Positions 8,479 to 16,405 of a stretch of DNA of 64,000 nucleotides are shown one piece after another (position 1 is the stretch's first letter; each line of letters begins with the position of its first letter). Where the stretch lies: assembly GCF_039532605.1 (NCBI RefSeq), contig NZ_BAAARY010000014.1, positions 40,664 through 104,663 of the forward strand, read 5' to 3'. A program made the position numbers and the translations under genes. The notes under the pieces were generated by a model. That model was given only the letters and a program-made list of their open reading frames with translations. It did no database searches and was not told the origin of the DNA. This stretch comes from Pilimelia columellifera (lineage in GTDB: Bacteria; Actinomycetota; Actinomycetes; Mycobacteriales; Micromonosporaceae).

Positions 8479-8550
8479 TGGGCGATACTGGGTTCGAACC
8501 AGTGACCTCTCCGGTGTGAGCGGAGCGCTCTCCCACTGAGCTAATCGCCC
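8479..8550 (-). tRNA. tRNA-Val (anticodon CAC)
   Basis: The minus strand folds as a cloverleaf. Acceptor arms GGGCGAT and ATCGCCC pair. The anticodon stem CTCCG/CGGAG encloses loop CTCACAC, giving anticodon CAC. The T loop is GGTTCGAACC. The discriminator is A and CCA is not encoded. Confidence 0.95.
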
Positions 8551-8625
8551 GTGAACAGCCGGGAGCGGCTCGCTCGCGACCGGTCAGACTCTACCCGATG
8601 CCGAGCGCCCGCGAACGCACCGGGG

Positions 8626-9030
8626 TCAGTGCGTCGTCACGTAGATCCAGGCTTCGGTGACGAGGTTCCGACCGAAGCTGAAGCGCACCGAGAGCACCAG
8701 CGCGACGCTGACGATGAGCAGCCCGGAGGCGCCGAGCAGCAGTCGTACGGGCAGGGTCTGCGCTCTGGCCCAGCTGGTCCACCGGCCGACCTGGCGGCGG
8801 GTATAGCCGAGCAGGTGTTTGGCCCAGACGAACTCGACGGCCCAGATCGCCATGCCGAGGATGACCAGCGCCCAGCCCGGACCAGGCAGTGGGATGAGGA
8901 CCAGGCCGAGCAGGAACACTGCCGCACCGAGGCCGCCGATGGCCACTTTCAACGCCAGCCGGCCGGTGGGCCGGGCCCGAATGCTGTCGAGCGTCGCGTG
9001 TAGCCGCCGCATCAGCCGCGAATGCGTCAC
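8626..9030 (-). CDS. PGPGW-motif transmembrane protein (TIGR02611 family)
   Basis: A 134-aa membrane protein with three to four helices. The signature IPLPGPGWALVILGMAIW in the middle defines the TIGR02611/PGPGW family, common in actinobacteria and of unknown function. A basic N-terminus (MTHSRLMRRLHATLDSIRARP) precedes the first helix, and a loop (AKHLLGYTRRQVGRW) precedes the last two. The start is a GTG at 9030 with a GGGGGA purine run upstream. It is transcribed away from ssgB across a 374-base divergent region. Confidence 0.8.
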   Translation of the reverse strand: MTHSRLMRRLHATLDSIRARPTGRLALKVAIGGLGAAVFLLGLVLIPLPGPGWALVILGMAIWAVEFVWAKHLLGYTRRQVGRWTSWARAQTLPVRLLLGASGLLIVSVALVLSVRFSFGRNLVTEAWIYVTTH

Positions 9031-9404
9031 CCAGCATCCCCCACTAACTGCCGGTAATTGGAATTAAACGGACAACTTGCCATAATTACGGTTAGTGTCG
9101 ACACCGTCACCAATTCGCCGCGCCATGGACCTCGGCCCGTCACTAACCATGTGGGCCGCACGTTACCGGAGTAAGTCGACGTCAAGGATCATCCCGGACG
9201 CCGGGCGACGACGTCTGCGCGGTGCTGCCTGCGCGGGCAAACTGCACAGCATATCCGCAAACAGGCCGATCCGCGGCAACACAATGTCCGCCTTCCCACT
9301 ACTGGGTGAGATCAGAGCATGGCTGAGCGTAACGACAGCTATCGCCTGACTATGGGAATCGCGGGGTTGAGCTGCCCCGCCGCGGTGCCGGGGGGAGTTC
9401 GTCC
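9031..9404. other. Divergent intergenic region upstream of ssgB, 374 bases
   Basis: Contains an AT-rich patch (TTGCCATAATTA, about 9077-9088) followed by a perfect 10-bp palindrome GTGTCGACAC at 9095-9104. This is a plausible operator or promoter zone for the PGPGW gene and/or ssgB. Nothing coding was recognised. Confidence 0.4.
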
Positions 9405-9836
9405 ATGAGTGCCATTCGACCAACCACCGTCGAGGTGGAAACCTCGCTACGGCTCGTCGCGCCCGACGCCACCGCGTTGCCGGTGCGCGCGAGCCTGCGC
9501 TACGACCCAGCCGATCCGTATGCGGTCCACGTCCTGTTCCACGCCGAGTCCGCCGGCGGTGAGGCTGTGAGCTGGTCGTTCGCCCGCGAGCTGCTGATGA
9601 CCGGCCTCGACGAACCGGCCGGGATCGGCGACGTCCGGGTCTGGCCGTGGGCCACCCCGCGCGGGGACTTCGTCGCGCTGGCGCTCTCCTCACCGGACGG
9701 CAACGCCCTGTTCGAGGTGCCCCGCAGCGTCCTGGTCCGCTTCCTCCGCCGCACCTACGTGGTGGTGCCGCGCGGCAAGGAGACCGACCACCTGGATGTG
9801 GACGCCGCTGTCAACCGGCTGCTGGCCGGCCGCTGA
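9405..9836 (+). CDS. ssgB: SsgB, sporulation-septum cell-division regulator
   Basis: A 143-aa SsgA-like protein of the SsgB subgroup. Family landmarks are seen throughout: TTVEVETSLRLV, YDPADPYAVHVLFH, the WSFARELL core, VRVWPW, LALSSPDG and FEVPRSVLVRFLRRTY. The length equals the family length. In sporulating actinomycetes SsgB helps position FtsZ at sporulation septa, so the protein acts at the membrane-associated divisome. The ATG is preceded by a strong GGGGGGAG. It is a good marker for a filamentous, sporulating actinobacterium. Confidence 0.92.
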   Translation: MSAIRPTTVEVETSLRLVAPDATALPVRASLRYDPADPYAVHVLFHAESAGGEAVSWSFARELLMTGLDEPAGIGDVRVWPWATPRGDFVALALSSPDGNALFEVPRSVLVRFLRRTYVVVPRGKETDHLDVDAAVNRLLAGR

Positions 9837-9882
9837 CCGCACCGGACTTGTCCAGACCCTCGGCGCCGATCAGTATGGACCG

Positions 9883-11055
9883 GTGACGGCGGCTCCGGAC
9901 GAACTCACCCAACACGCGGACGCGCTCGCGGGCGCCGGGGATGTCCCCGGCGCCCGCGACGCGATTGAGCAGGCCATCACCGCATACGGCCCGGACGGGC
10001 CCCCGAGCGCCGTCGCCAGTTCCTACGCCCGGATCCTGCTCGCCGATCGCCAACCCGGCCCCGCCGCCGCCTGGGCCGAGCACGCCTACCGGTCGTCATC
10101 GGACGCCGGTGGCGCCACCGACGCGGGCGCGCTGCGGGCGGCCGCCACCTGGGCAGCTGCGCTACGCCAGCTGGGCGACCTGGCCGGCGCCGAGGCGCGG
10201 TACCGGGAGGTCGTCGCCGGACTCACCGAGATCGGTGGCCCCGGAGCCGCCGCCACCCTCGCCGCCCGGGCGGACCTCGCCACCGTCCTGCACTCCGCTG
10301 GCGCGTTCGCCGCGAGCCGGGTTGAGCTGACCGGGGCGCTCGCGGCCCAACAGGCCGGGTACGGGGTGGCCGACCCGGCCGGGATCAGAATGCTGACCAG
10401 ACTGGCGGTGATCTGCCGGGACGGCGGCGACGCCGAAGCGGCACGCGCGTACGCCGAGCGGGGCCGCGAGCTGGCCCGAGACCACCTGGCGCCGGACCAC
10501 CCGGTCCGGACGCTCGCCGAACGACTGGTCCCACCCGGCCCAGCCGCGCCGGAGGCGATGCCCGGCGCGGGCGCCAGCGTGTTCGGCGACGGCGCCGAGC
10601 TGATCGACCCGGGCGCCGAGATCGCCGGCACGCGTCGGCGGTCGCGCCGGCGAACGGCAGCGGTGTTCGTAGCCCTCATCGCGGCGGCTGGCGCTGGCGC
10701 GGCTGTCGCCACAGCCGCCGACGCGCCGACCGCGGGAGGCGGCGGACAGCCCAGCCCCGCAGCGCCGCCCACGCCCGCAGCGCCGCCCACGCCGGACAGG
10801 CTGCGGCTCGTCGACAACGGCGACGCCATCGGTCTCAGCTGGCACTACCCGGAGCAGGCCGAGGGCGCCGTGGTCGTCTCCGGTGGGCGGACCAGCGAGC
10901 GCCCGAGCGCCTTCCAGACGCTGCCCCCAGGGGAGACCAGCTACCGGGTGCACGGTCTGTCGCCTCGGGCGGAGTACTGCTTCACGGTCGCGGTCGCCTA
11001 CTCGTCCGAGACGTTCGCCCGTTCAGCCCCAGCGTGTACCGGACGCGGCCGATAG
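9883..11055 (+). CDS. TPR-repeat membrane protein with fibronectin type III-like tail
   Basis: A 390-aa protein starting at GTG 9883. The first 225 residues are Ala-rich helical pairs resembling tetratricopeptide repeats (GDVPGARDAIEQAI, LGDLAGAEARYREVV, GDAEAARAYAERG), a likely protein-interaction scaffold in the cytoplasm. A basic stretch (RRRSRRR) precedes one membrane helix (VFVALIAAAGAGAAVATAA). A Pro/Ala linker with a repeated AAPPTPAAPPTP unit follows, then an extracytoplasmic fibronectin III-like domain ending YCFTVAVAYSSETFA. It lies 46 bases after ssgB and may be co-transcribed. The specific role is unknown. Confidence 0.7.
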   Translation: MTAAPDELTQHADALAGAGDVPGARDAIEQAITAYGPDGPPSAVASSYARILLADRQPGPAAAWAEHAYRSSSDAGGATDAGALRAAATWAAALRQLGDLAGAEARYREVVAGLTEIGGPGAAATLAARADLATVLHSAGAFAASRVELTGALAAQQAGYGVADPAGIRMLTRLAVICRDGGDAEAARAYAERGRELARDHLAPDHPVRTLAERLVPPGPAAPEAMPGAGASVFGDGAELIDPGAEIAGTRRRSRRRTAAVFVALIAAAGAGAAVATAADAPTAGGGGQPSPAAPPTPAAPPTPDRLRLVDNGDAIGLSWHYPEQAEGAVVVSGGRTSERPSAFQTLPPGETSYRVHGLSPRAEYCFTVAVAYSSETFARSAPACTGRGR

Positions 11056-11080
11056 CGCCCCTGAAGCTGAGGTCGCGCAC

Positions 11081-11086
11081 TAGGCT
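11081..11086 (+). promoter_or_regulatory. Leaderless-type -10 (TAGGCT) for zwf
   Basis: TAGGCT ends six bases before ATG 11093, the spacing expected if transcription begins at the start codon. It decides in favour of this upstream start. Confidence 0.5.
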
Positions 11087-11092
11087 CGTCGC

Positions 11093-12697
11093 ATGAATCT
11101 CGCGGGACGCACCGCTGGCCGGTCGACCTCAACCGCGACGGCCAGCGCACCGGCCGAGACGCGGGCCGACGGGCGGGCCGGGCTCGTCGGGTCAGCGGCG
11201 GCGGCGTCACTGGACGCGAGCTTCCGGGACGACCGCAGCGCCCCGCCGGCCACCATGGTGATCTTTGGAGCGTCAGGGGACCTCACCCGGCGCAAGCTGA
11301 TCCCGGCGGTGCTCAACCTGGCCCGGCACAAGCGGCTGACCCAGCAGTTCGCGGTGGTCGGGGTGGCCCGTAGCCAACTCGACGACGACCAGTTCGCCGC
11401 CGCCGCGTTCGGGGACGCCGACACCCGTTCCATGCCGTCGTTGCATGGGGGCATCCGCTACGTCAGCGGCGGTTACGACGACCCGGCCACCTACGCCCGA
11501 CTGGCTGAGCTGCTGGTCGATCTCGACACCAGCCGAGGTGTGGCCGGCAACCGGCTGTTCTACCTGGCCACTCCCCCGCAGGCGTTCCCGAAGATCATCA
11601 ACGGGTTGGCCGGCGCCGGCCTCAACCGCCCGACGGGCGACAGTTTCGCCCGGGTCGTCATCGAGAAGCCGTACGGACACCACGAGACCAGCGCCCGGGC
11701 CCTCGACGCCTGCGTCCACCGGGCGTTCGACGAGTCACAGGTGTTCCGCATCGATCACTACCTGGGTAAGAACACCGTCCAGAATGTCATGGCGCTGCGC
11801 TTCGCCAACGCCATCTTCCAACCGATCTGGAACCGCAGCTGGGTCGACCACGTCCAGATCACGGTCGCCGAGACGCTCGGCGTGGGCTCGCGGGGCAGCT
11901 TCTACGAGCACGCCGGCGCGATGCGCGACATCGTGCAGAACCATGTGCTCCAGGTGTTGGCGCTGGCGCTGATGGAACCGCCAGCGTCATTCTCGGCTGA
12001 AGCGATCCGCAACGAGAAGGTCAAGCTGCTCCAGGCGATCCGGCTACCGGGAGACCGGGACATCGACGATCTCGCCGTGCGCGGTCAGTACACCCGCGGC
12101 GGCACCCGGTTCGAGCTGATGCCCGGCTACCGGGAGGAGCCGGGCGTCGACCCACTGTCGCGCACCGAGACGTACGCGGCGATGCGGCTGGACGTCGACA
12201 ACTGGCGGTGGGCGGGCGTGCCGTTCTACGTCCGCACCGGCAAGCGGCTGCCGTCCCGGGTGACCGAGGTGGTGTTGCAGTTCCAACGGCCCCCGCACCT
12301 GCCGATCAGCGCGGCTCAGGTCCGGGAGATGGATCCGGACGCCCTGATCCTGCGTATCCAGCCAGATGAGGGCATCACGCTGCGGTTCGGCGCGAAAGTG
12401 CCGGGACACTCGTTCCGGGTGCGGTCGGCGTCGATGGAGTTCTCCTACGGGGACACGTTCCGCGAGGAGTCGCCGGAGGCGTACGAGCGGCTGCTGCTCG
12501 ACGCCCTCATCGGCGACCCGACGCTGTTCATCCGCTCGGACGAGGTGCAGCAGTGCTGGCGGATCGTCGATCCGATCATCGACCGCTGGTCGCAGGATGA
12601 CCGGCCGATCCCCACGTACGAGGCAGCCTCGTGGGGTCCGATGGACGCCGACCGGCTCATCGGTCGCAGTGGTCGCGTCTGGCGTAACGGGAACTGA
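11093..12697 (+). CDS. zwf: Glucose-6-phosphate dehydrogenase
   Basis: A 534-aa enzyme oxidising glucose-6-phosphate to 6-phosphogluconolactone with NADP, the entry to the pentose phosphate pathway. The nucleotide-binding motif VIFGASGDLTRRKL follows a 52-residue disordered leader that is longer than usual. The substrate and catalytic motif IDHYLGK is at residues 220-226, and the C-terminal domain (YVRTGKRLPSRVTEVVLQF, LLLDALIGDPTLFIRSDE) is complete. The leaderless -10 supports the long form. Gene order places it directly before a DevS-like kinase and near phosphoketolase, so it may feed pentose phosphates and NADPH into that pathway. Confidence 0.95.
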   Translation: MNLAGRTAGRSTSTATASAPAETRADGRAGLVGSAAAASLDASFRDDRSAPPATMVIFGASGDLTRRKLIPAVLNLARHKRLTQQFAVVGVARSQLDDDQFAAAAFGDADTRSMPSLHGGIRYVSGGYDDPATYARLAELLVDLDTSRGVAGNRLFYLATPPQAFPKIINGLAGAGLNRPTGDSFARVVIEKPYGHHETSARALDACVHRAFDESQVFRIDHYLGKNTVQNVMALRFANAIFQPIWNRSWVDHVQITVAETLGVGSRGSFYEHAGAMRDIVQNHVLQVLALALMEPPASFSAEAIRNEKVKLLQAIRLPGDRDIDDLAVRGQYTRGGTRFELMPGYREEPGVDPLSRTETYAAMRLDVDNWRWAGVPFYVRTGKRLPSRVTEVVLQFQRPPHLPISAAQVREMDPDALILRIQPDEGITLRFGAKVPGHSFRVRSASMEFSYGDTFREESPEAYERLLLDALIGDPTLFIRSDEVQQCWRIVDPIIDRWSQDDRPIPTYEAASWGPMDADRLIGRSGRVWRNGN

Positions 12698-12739
12698 GCG
12701 CCCGCGGAGCGCCGGCTCCAGCTCGTACCGCGCCCGCCA

Positions 12740-12823
12740 GCGTCTGATCGTCCCACGCCACCATCGGCCAACGCGTTCTCCGCCGCGACGCTCTTCGAAC
12801 ATGCCGGGTTGGTCCACAGCTCC
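12740..12823 (-). pseudogene. Possible ArsC/glutaredoxin-like relic
   Basis: On the minus strand from 12823 the frame reads VELWTNPACSKSVAAENALAD, which resembles the redox-active N-terminus of ArsC-family proteins (beta strand, then NPACSKS with the reactive Cys). The frame then degenerates and no complete domain follows. It occupies the gap between zwf and the kinase. Short match, so tentative. Confidence 0.35.
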
Positions 12824-12863
12824 ACCGCGCCATCGTCGCGTTCCCACCGCCGGGCCCGGCCGG

Positions 12864-12869
12864 TAGCAT
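12864..12869 (+). promoter_or_regulatory. Leaderless-type -10 (TAGCAT) for the DevS-like kinase
   Basis: TAGCAT ends seven bases before ATG 12877, and there is no ribosome site upstream. This pattern recurs at eight genes in the window. Confidence 0.45.
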
Positions 12870-12876
12870 CCCGGGC

Positions 12877-14607
12877 ATGGCGGAGCAGCCCGAGCACAGG
12901 TCCACCGCCGGCGCCGAGGCCGCGCCGTCGCTCGGGCTCAGCCCGCTGTCCCGGATACGGCTCGACGAGCTGCTCCAGGAGACCCTGGACCGGGTCCAGG
13001 AGATCGCCGACAGCCGGGAACGGCTACGCGCGCTCCTCGACGCCGTGGTGACCGTCAGCGCCGGGCTCGACCTGCGCAGCACCCTGCGCCGCCTGGTCGC
13101 CAGCGCCTGTCACCTGCTGGACGCCCGCTACGCCGCGCTCGGGGTGATCGGACCGGACCGCCGGCTGGTCGAGTTCATCACCCACGGCCTGACACCGCGG
13201 CAACACGCCGCGATCGGCGACCTGCCGAGCGGACGCGGGGTCCTTGGCCTGCTCATCGACGACCCGCAGCCGGTCCGGATGCCCGACATCACCAAACATC
13301 CACGGTCGTACGGATTCCCGCCGAACCACCCGCCGATGAGCAGCTTCCTGGGCGTGCCCGTGCACGTGCGCGGCAAGGTGTTCGGCAACCTCTACCTGGC
13401 CGAGAAGATCGGCGGCAAGGAGTTCACCGACGACGACGAGGAGCTGGCGGTGGCGCTCGCGGCCGCCGCCGGGGTGGCCATCGACAACGCGCGCCTGTAC
13501 GAGGTGGCGCACCGTCGGGAGAAGTGGCTGACGGCCACGGCCGAGATCACCACCGTCCTGCTCGGACAGGTCAAACGCACCGACGCGCTCGCCCTGGTCG
13601 CGCGGCGGGCCCGGGAGGTCGCCGGCGCCGAGCTGGCGATGGTGCTGCTCAACGAGCCGCAGTCGGACAACCTGCGGATCGAGGTGGTCGCCGGCGCCAC
13701 CGAGGACGCCGGCGTGGGCCTGGTCGGTTGCCTGTTGCCGGCGGTGGGCCCCCCGCTGGCCGCCGCGTCCAACAAGCAGCAGCTGTTCGACGACCTCTCC
13801 ACCGCCGCCGCGTGGCCCGGCCCGGTCCCCGCCGGCCCGGCGGTGGTGTCGCCGCTGACCACCGGGGACGCCCTGCACGGCCTGCTGGTCGTCGGGTACC
13901 CCGTCGGGCACGACCGGCGCGACGACGGCGACGTGCCGTTGCTGGCCAGCTTCGCCGGGCAGGCCGCGCTGGCGCTGGAGCGGGTACGGGCCCAGGACGA
14001 ACGGGAGCTGCTGGCGGTCCTGGAAGATCGGGAACGTATCGCCCGGGACCTGCACGATGTCGTCATCCAGCGGCTGTTCGCCACCGGCCTCCAGCTCCAG
14101 AGCGCGGTGCCGCTCACCGGTCGGCCCGAGGTAGCACAGCGGATCAACGCGGCCGTGGACGACCTGGACTCCACGATCCGGGACATCCGCCGGGCGATCT
14201 TCGAGCTGCGGGCGCCGGCCACGGCGACGCTGCGCACCGAGATCCACGCCACGATCGCCGAAGCCGCCGACACGTTGGGGTTCGCCCCGACGCTGCGGAT
14301 GGACGGCCCGGTCGACAGCGCGGTGCCCGACGCGATGCGCGGCGACGTGCTGGCGGTGTTGACCGAGGCGCTGTCCAACGCGGCCCGGCACGCCCGGGCG
14401 ACCAGGGTGGATGTCGCCGTCGTCGTCGCCCACGGCAGGGTGTCGGTGTCGGTGCGCGACGATGGTCGGGGCGCTGACCGGGACCGGGCCCGCGGTGGCC
14501 TGGTGAACCTGCGGGAACGCGCGCTCGGGTGGGCCGGCGAGCTGAGCCTGCGCCCCGTCGCGCCGACCGGCGCCGAGCTGATCTGGGACGTGCCGCTGCC
14601 AGCGTGA
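12877..14607 (+). CDS. DevS/DosS-like two-GAF sensor histidine kinase
   Basis: A 576-aa soluble kinase. GAF-A covers about residues 55-205 and GAF-B about 215-375. The HisKA_3 dimerisation domain carries the phospho-acceptor His393 (RIARDLHDVVIQ), and an HATPase domain runs to the C-terminus (LTEALSNAARHA, then DDGRGAD). GAF-A has the block FPPNHPPMSSFLGVPVHVRG; its His151 aligns by motif with the haem-ligating His of mycobacterial DosS/DosT (published as His149 and His147), so this is probably a haem-based redox, O2, NO or CO sensor. The likely partner is the convergent NarL-type regulator just downstream. This differs from the mycobacterial devR-devS operon order. Confidence 0.88.
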   Translation: MAEQPEHRSTAGAEAAPSLGLSPLSRIRLDELLQETLDRVQEIADSRERLRALLDAVVTVSAGLDLRSTLRRLVASACHLLDARYAALGVIGPDRRLVEFITHGLTPRQHAAIGDLPSGRGVLGLLIDDPQPVRMPDITKHPRSYGFPPNHPPMSSFLGVPVHVRGKVFGNLYLAEKIGGKEFTDDDEELAVALAAAAGVAIDNARLYEVAHRREKWLTATAEITTVLLGQVKRTDALALVARRAREVAGAELAMVLLNEPQSDNLRIEVVAGATEDAGVGLVGCLLPAVGPPLAAASNKQQLFDDLSTAAAWPGPVPAGPAVVSPLTTGDALHGLLVVGYPVGHDRRDDGDVPLLASFAGQAALALERVRAQDERELLAVLEDRERIARDLHDVVIQRLFATGLQLQSAVPLTGRPEVAQRINAAVDDLDSTIRDIRRAIFELRAPATATLRTEIHATIAEAADTLGFAPTLRMDGPVDSAVPDAMRGDVLAVLTEALSNAARHARATRVDVAVVVAHGRVSVSVRDDGRGADRDRARGGLVNLRERALGWAGELSLRPVAPTGAELIWDVPLPA

Positions 14608-14626
14608 CGCCGTCAGCGGACGGCGT
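14607..14626. terminator. Bidirectional hairpin between kinase and regulator
   Basis: ACGCCGTC and GACGGCGT form a perfect 8-bp stem with a 4-base loop (AGCG), placed in the 25-base gap between two convergent genes. Confidence 0.55.
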
Positions 14627-14632
14627 CGGCTG

Positions 14633-15271
14633 TCATCGGCGGGCGCCCAGAAGCCGGGTGGCCAGGACCGCCGCCTGGGTACGGCGTTCCAGACCGAGCT
14701 TGGCCAGCAGGCTGGACACGTAGTTCTTGACGGTCTTCTCCGCCAGGAACATCCGGCCGGCGATCTCGCGGTTGGTGAGGCCCTCGGCGATGTGCTCCAG
14801 GATGCGTCGCTCCTGTTCGGTCAGGGAACGCAGCTCGGCCGGCTCGTCGGCGCCGCTGCGGATGCGTTCCAGCACCCGTCGGGTCACCGCCGGGTCAAGC
14901 AGGGACTGGCCGGCGGCGACCCGGTGGACGGCATCGGCGAGGTCGGTGCCCCGAATCTGTTTGAGCAGGTAGCCGGCCGCGCCGGCCATGATCGCGGCGA
15001 ACAGCGCCTCGTCGTCCTCGTACGAGGTGAGGATGAGGCCCTTGATGGACGAGTCGATGGCCCGCACGTCGCGGCAGACGTCGATGCCGTTGCCGTCCGG
15101 CAGTCGGGCATCGAGGATGGCGACGTCCGGGCGCAGCGCGGGGATCCGCTGCACGGCCTCCCGGGCCGAGCCGGACTCGCCGACCACCTCGATATCGCCG
15201 GTGGAGCGCAGCAGGTCGGCCAAGCCGCGACGGACGACCTCGTGGTCGTCGAGAAGAAACACCCGGATCAT
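14633..15271 (-). CDS. DevR/DosR-like NarL-family response regulator
   Basis: A 212-aa two-domain regulator. The receiver has acidic DDH at residues 8-10, the phospho-acceptor Asp54 (AILDARLP) and the conserved Lys in GYLLKQIRG. The LuxR-type HTH near residues 150-205 (LTEQERRILEHIAEGLTNREIAGRM, split here: LTEQERRILEHIA and GLTNREIAGRMFLAEKTVKN) is very close to DevR. In mycobacteria this protein switches on the dormancy regulon under hypoxia or NO, including Acg-type nitroreductases, universal stress proteins and a phosphoribosyltransferase. The same gene families follow here on the other strand. It shares its upstream region with the first nitroreductase, so it may control both directions. 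Confidence 0.88.
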   Translation of the reverse strand: MIRVFLLDDHEVVRRGLADLLRSTGDIEVVGESGSAREAVQRIPALRPDVAILDARLPDGNGIDVCRDVRAIDSSIKGLILTSYEDDEALFAAIMAGAAGYLLKQIRGTDLADAVHRVAAGQSLLDPAVTRRVLERIRSGADEPAELRSLTEQERRILEHIAEGLTNREIAGRMFLAEKTVKNYVSSLLAKLGLERRTQAAVLATRLLGARR

Positions 15272-15360
15272 GCGCCTTTTCTACCCGCTGCGGCCAGGCG
15301 CCGCTATGAGTCCAAGGTCCCGAGCTGGGCGCGGCGGTCCAGCCGGCAGGGTGCGAGATA

Positions 15361-15376
15361 GGCAATTCGGCCCTGG
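15361..15376. promoter_or_regulatory. Candidate DevR-type operator
   Basis: Read on the minus strand the site is CCAGGGCCGAATTGCC. It has a GGGCC half followed by an imperfect GCC half, loosely like the GGGNC-N5-GNCCC palindromes bound by DosR/DevR. It lies between the regulator and the nitroreductase that would be its target. Weak match. Confidence 0.3.
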
Positions 15377-15433
15377 TAGGAACTGGAATGACCGGTAATG
15401 GTGAGTGCGGGGACACAGCCGGAGGGAGCCGCC

Positions 15434-16405
15434 ATGGCGACGACGACACTGCGATACACCCGTGACGACCTGTTGGACGCGGCCCCGGCTGCCGGGCGGG
15501 CGCCCTCGATGCATAACAGCCAGCCGTGGCGGTTCCGGCTCCACGACGGCGCCATCGACGTGCTGCTGGACGCCGACCGGGCGCTCCCGGCGGCCGACCC
15601 GCACGGCTGGGGCGCCCGGCTGGCCTGCGGGGCCGCGGCGCTCAACCTGGAGCTGGCGTTGGCGATCGCCGGCCGACCAGCCGACCTGACGCTTGGCCCG
15701 CTGCCGAACGATCCGTCCGTTCTGGCCCGCCTGACGCCCGCGGCGCGCCGCCCGCCCACCCCGACCGAGCAGTCGCTGTACGCCGCGATCGCGCTGAGAC
15801 ACAGCAACCGCGGGGCGTTGCGGCCGGATCCGGTTCCGCCGGCCGAGCGGCTCCGGCTGCGCCAGGCCGCGGAGACCGAAGGGTGCTGGCTGGAACTGGT
15901 GGTGGGCTCAGTGGCGGTGGAGGCGGTCGCGGGGATCGCCCGGGTCGCCGACCGCACGCTCGCCCGGGACGCGGCCTACATGGCCGAGTTGGAGCAGTGG
16001 CGACGATTCAGCCACTCCCCGGACGGTGTTCCCACCGACAGCGCCGCCGTGGACCCGTCCGGTTCGATGCCACAGCGCCCGTTCGGCGGGCCGGGCCAGC
16101 CCGAGGCTGACAACCCCAGCGCCGAGCCGCTCATCGCGGTGCTCGGCAGCGCCACCGACAGCCCCGCCGAGCAGGTGCGGGCCGGGATCGCGTTGCAGCG
16201 GGTGCTGCTGACCGCGACCGACGCGCGACTCGCGGTGTCGATGGTGTCCCAGCCGATCGAGGTGCCCTCGGCCCGCGAACAGTTACGACTGGCCCTACGG
16301 CGCTTCGGCGTGGCGCAGATGGTGATGCGGGTCGGCTACGGCCCGCCCGGCTGGCCGACGCCACGACGCGACCCGGCCGAGACGGTCGACGCGGCTGTCG
16401 AGTGA
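15434..16405 (+). CDS. Acg-type nitroreductase family protein (copy 1)
   Basis: A 323-aa protein. The start ATG 15434 is set by GGAGGGAG six bases upstream. The signature APSMHNSQPWRFRL near the N-terminus and the paired nitroreductase half-domains fit the Acg/Rv2032 family, flavin-binding-fold proteins found in mycobacterial DevR regulons. Acg itself is thought to sequester or modify flavin more than to reduce nitro groups, so the reaction here is not assumed. It is the first gene of an operon with ackA (its stop overlaps the ackA start) and phosphoketolase. A second copy lies at 21347-22357. Confidence 0.82.
   Translation: MATTTLRYTRDDLLDAAPAAGRAPSMHNSQPWRFRLHDGAIDVLLDADRALPAADPHGWGARLACGAAALNLELALAIAGRPADLTLGPLPNDPSVLARLTPAARRPPTPTEQSLYAAIALRHSNRGALRPDPVPPAERLRLRQAAETEGCWLELVVGSVAVEAVAGIARVADRTLARDAAYMAELEQWRRFSHSPDGVPTDSAAVDPSGSMPQRPFGGPGQPEADNPSAEPLIAVLGSATDSPAEQVRAGIALQRVLLTATDARLAVSMVSQPIEVPSAREQLRLALRRFGVAQMVMRVGYGPPGWPTPRRDPAETVDAAVE

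Noticed and set aside
10741..10800. Short repeat GCAGCGCCGCCCACGCC in tandem
   Set aside because: It encodes the Pro/Ala linker of the TPR/Fn3 protein, so it is ordinary low-complexity coding sequence and not a repeat element.
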